This document shows positions 63,404 to 64,000 of a stretch of 64,000 bases of DNA, one piece after another. The position numbers and the translations under genes were made by a program. The stretch spans positions 41,203,226-41,267,225 of the forward strand of contig NC_054534.1 of assembly GCF_017654505.1 (NCBI RefSeq), in the 5' to 3' direction. Position 1 is the stretch's first letter; every line of letters begins with the position of its first letter. The notes under the pieces are model-generated. The model had not been told where the DNA came from and did no database searches. It saw nothing but the letters and a program-made list of their open reading frames with translations. The stretch comes from Polyodon spathula. Taxonomy: Eukaryota > Chordata > Actinopteri > Acipenseriformes > Polyodontidae.

Positions 63404-64000
63404 TGTATTTAACAATTTAGCCACACAGATTCCAATACACATAAGAATTGTTACCTTAGGTAAAAGGCCAATATCTCTGGTTATTAGGGACTTTGAAACT
63501 GAGCCACAAATGTTTCGAGTTTTAGAAGAATCTTCTGAAAGGGAGTTATATTTCAATGGGTTCACTGGGCATGGGTTGTCAAAATAAGTAAACAGCAAAA
63601 ATCGTGAAAGCACTTTCAGTATCTCATGGGAGAGACTGACATGGTACTACTTTTTGTTGCTAACCATTACACAGAAATCTGGAGCAATGATACTCAGCTC
63701 TGAGCAGAGCTTTATCCAAGCCAAAATACACATTATTTAACTTGACAGGCATATAAAAATATATACCAGCTGAAATGCAGCATCTTGTTTCTGATGCAAC
63801 TGCAGCTTGTGTCAGATTTTACAGCTTGGCAAAACTGAGACCCAAAACAATGACTTACACAAGTCGCACAGAAACTCATTGTCTGAGCTGACATTTTAAC
63901 TTAAGAGTCTTGTGGGTACACAAGTACTGTTTAAATTGCATTTTTAACATTAGTGACAATTGAACAGAATATATCATTACTCTTACTCTTTACTCATAAA

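Larger units (their letters stand above)
58600..64000. other. Non-coding region to the end of the window
   Basis: No gene recognised. TA tracts at 59528-59602 and 63338-63402 and a T run at 61039-61060 are the only clear repeats. 60380-60900 is complex, non-repetitive sequence. Two frames at 58702-59165 have no known similarity. Confidence 0.5.

Overview
The window looks like eukaryotic, almost certainly ray-finned-fish, intergenic DNA. It is AT-rich, has long (TA)n, (GT)n, (GA)n and homopolymer tracts, and is packed with element families typical of fish: DIRS, Penelope with GIY-YIG, Tc1 with IR/DR ends, L2-type LINE, hAT, piggyBac and Harbinger. A non-teleost such as a sturgeon or paddlefish would fit, but that is only an impression. 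I see no intact host gene, no rRNA or tRNA gene, and nothing bacterial or viral beyond old LTRs.

Layout. 0-5 kb: a CORE-SINE-like piece, empty AT-rich DNA, then a hAT element with another hAT element nested in it, both with perfect 8-bp target duplications. 5.07-10.36 kb: a nearly full-length DIRS retroelement on the minus strand (gag, RT-RNase H, tyrosine recombinase, inverted ends, internal complementary region and a CpG-dense repeat array in the 5' part). 10.4-15.7 kb: a 20-bp minisatellite split by a piggyBac MITE, a Harbinger transposase remnant, a second DIRS remnant split by a hAT MITE, and exons of an integrase-derived gene. 17-21.4 kb (minus): the only host-like gene, a decayed multi-exon zinc-finger/HECT-like gene of the G2E3-like fish family, with a 31-bp tandem array just outside its start. 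24.4-29.8 kb: LTR piece, Tc1 fragment, a 5'-truncated non-LTR element resembling the restriction-like-endonuclease class, and a Tc1 element with one obvious frameshift. 33.1-34.7 kb: a Tc1 element whose 339-codon transposase frame is broken by one TGA. 35.3-39.2 kb: one clear solo LTR and one doubtful LTR. 39.3-42.8 kb (minus): a Penelope-like element whose ORF carries an OTU cysteine-protease domain in front of the reverse transcriptase. 44.2-49.6 kb: a hAT transposase remnant with a solo LTR inside, a piggyBac-in-piggyBac nest and a Gypsy pol fragment. 50.1-51.4 kb: a third Tc1-like element. 54.6-58.1 kb: an L2-type LINE carrying three later insertions. 58.6-64 kb: mainly unassigned AT-rich sequence.

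No operon-like co-operation exists here. The biology is layered transposition, and the nesting order gives relative ages. The most interesting object is the OTU-RT-GIY-YIG Penelope element. The DIRS internal complementary region and the nested insertions with exact target duplications are the best supported structural signals.
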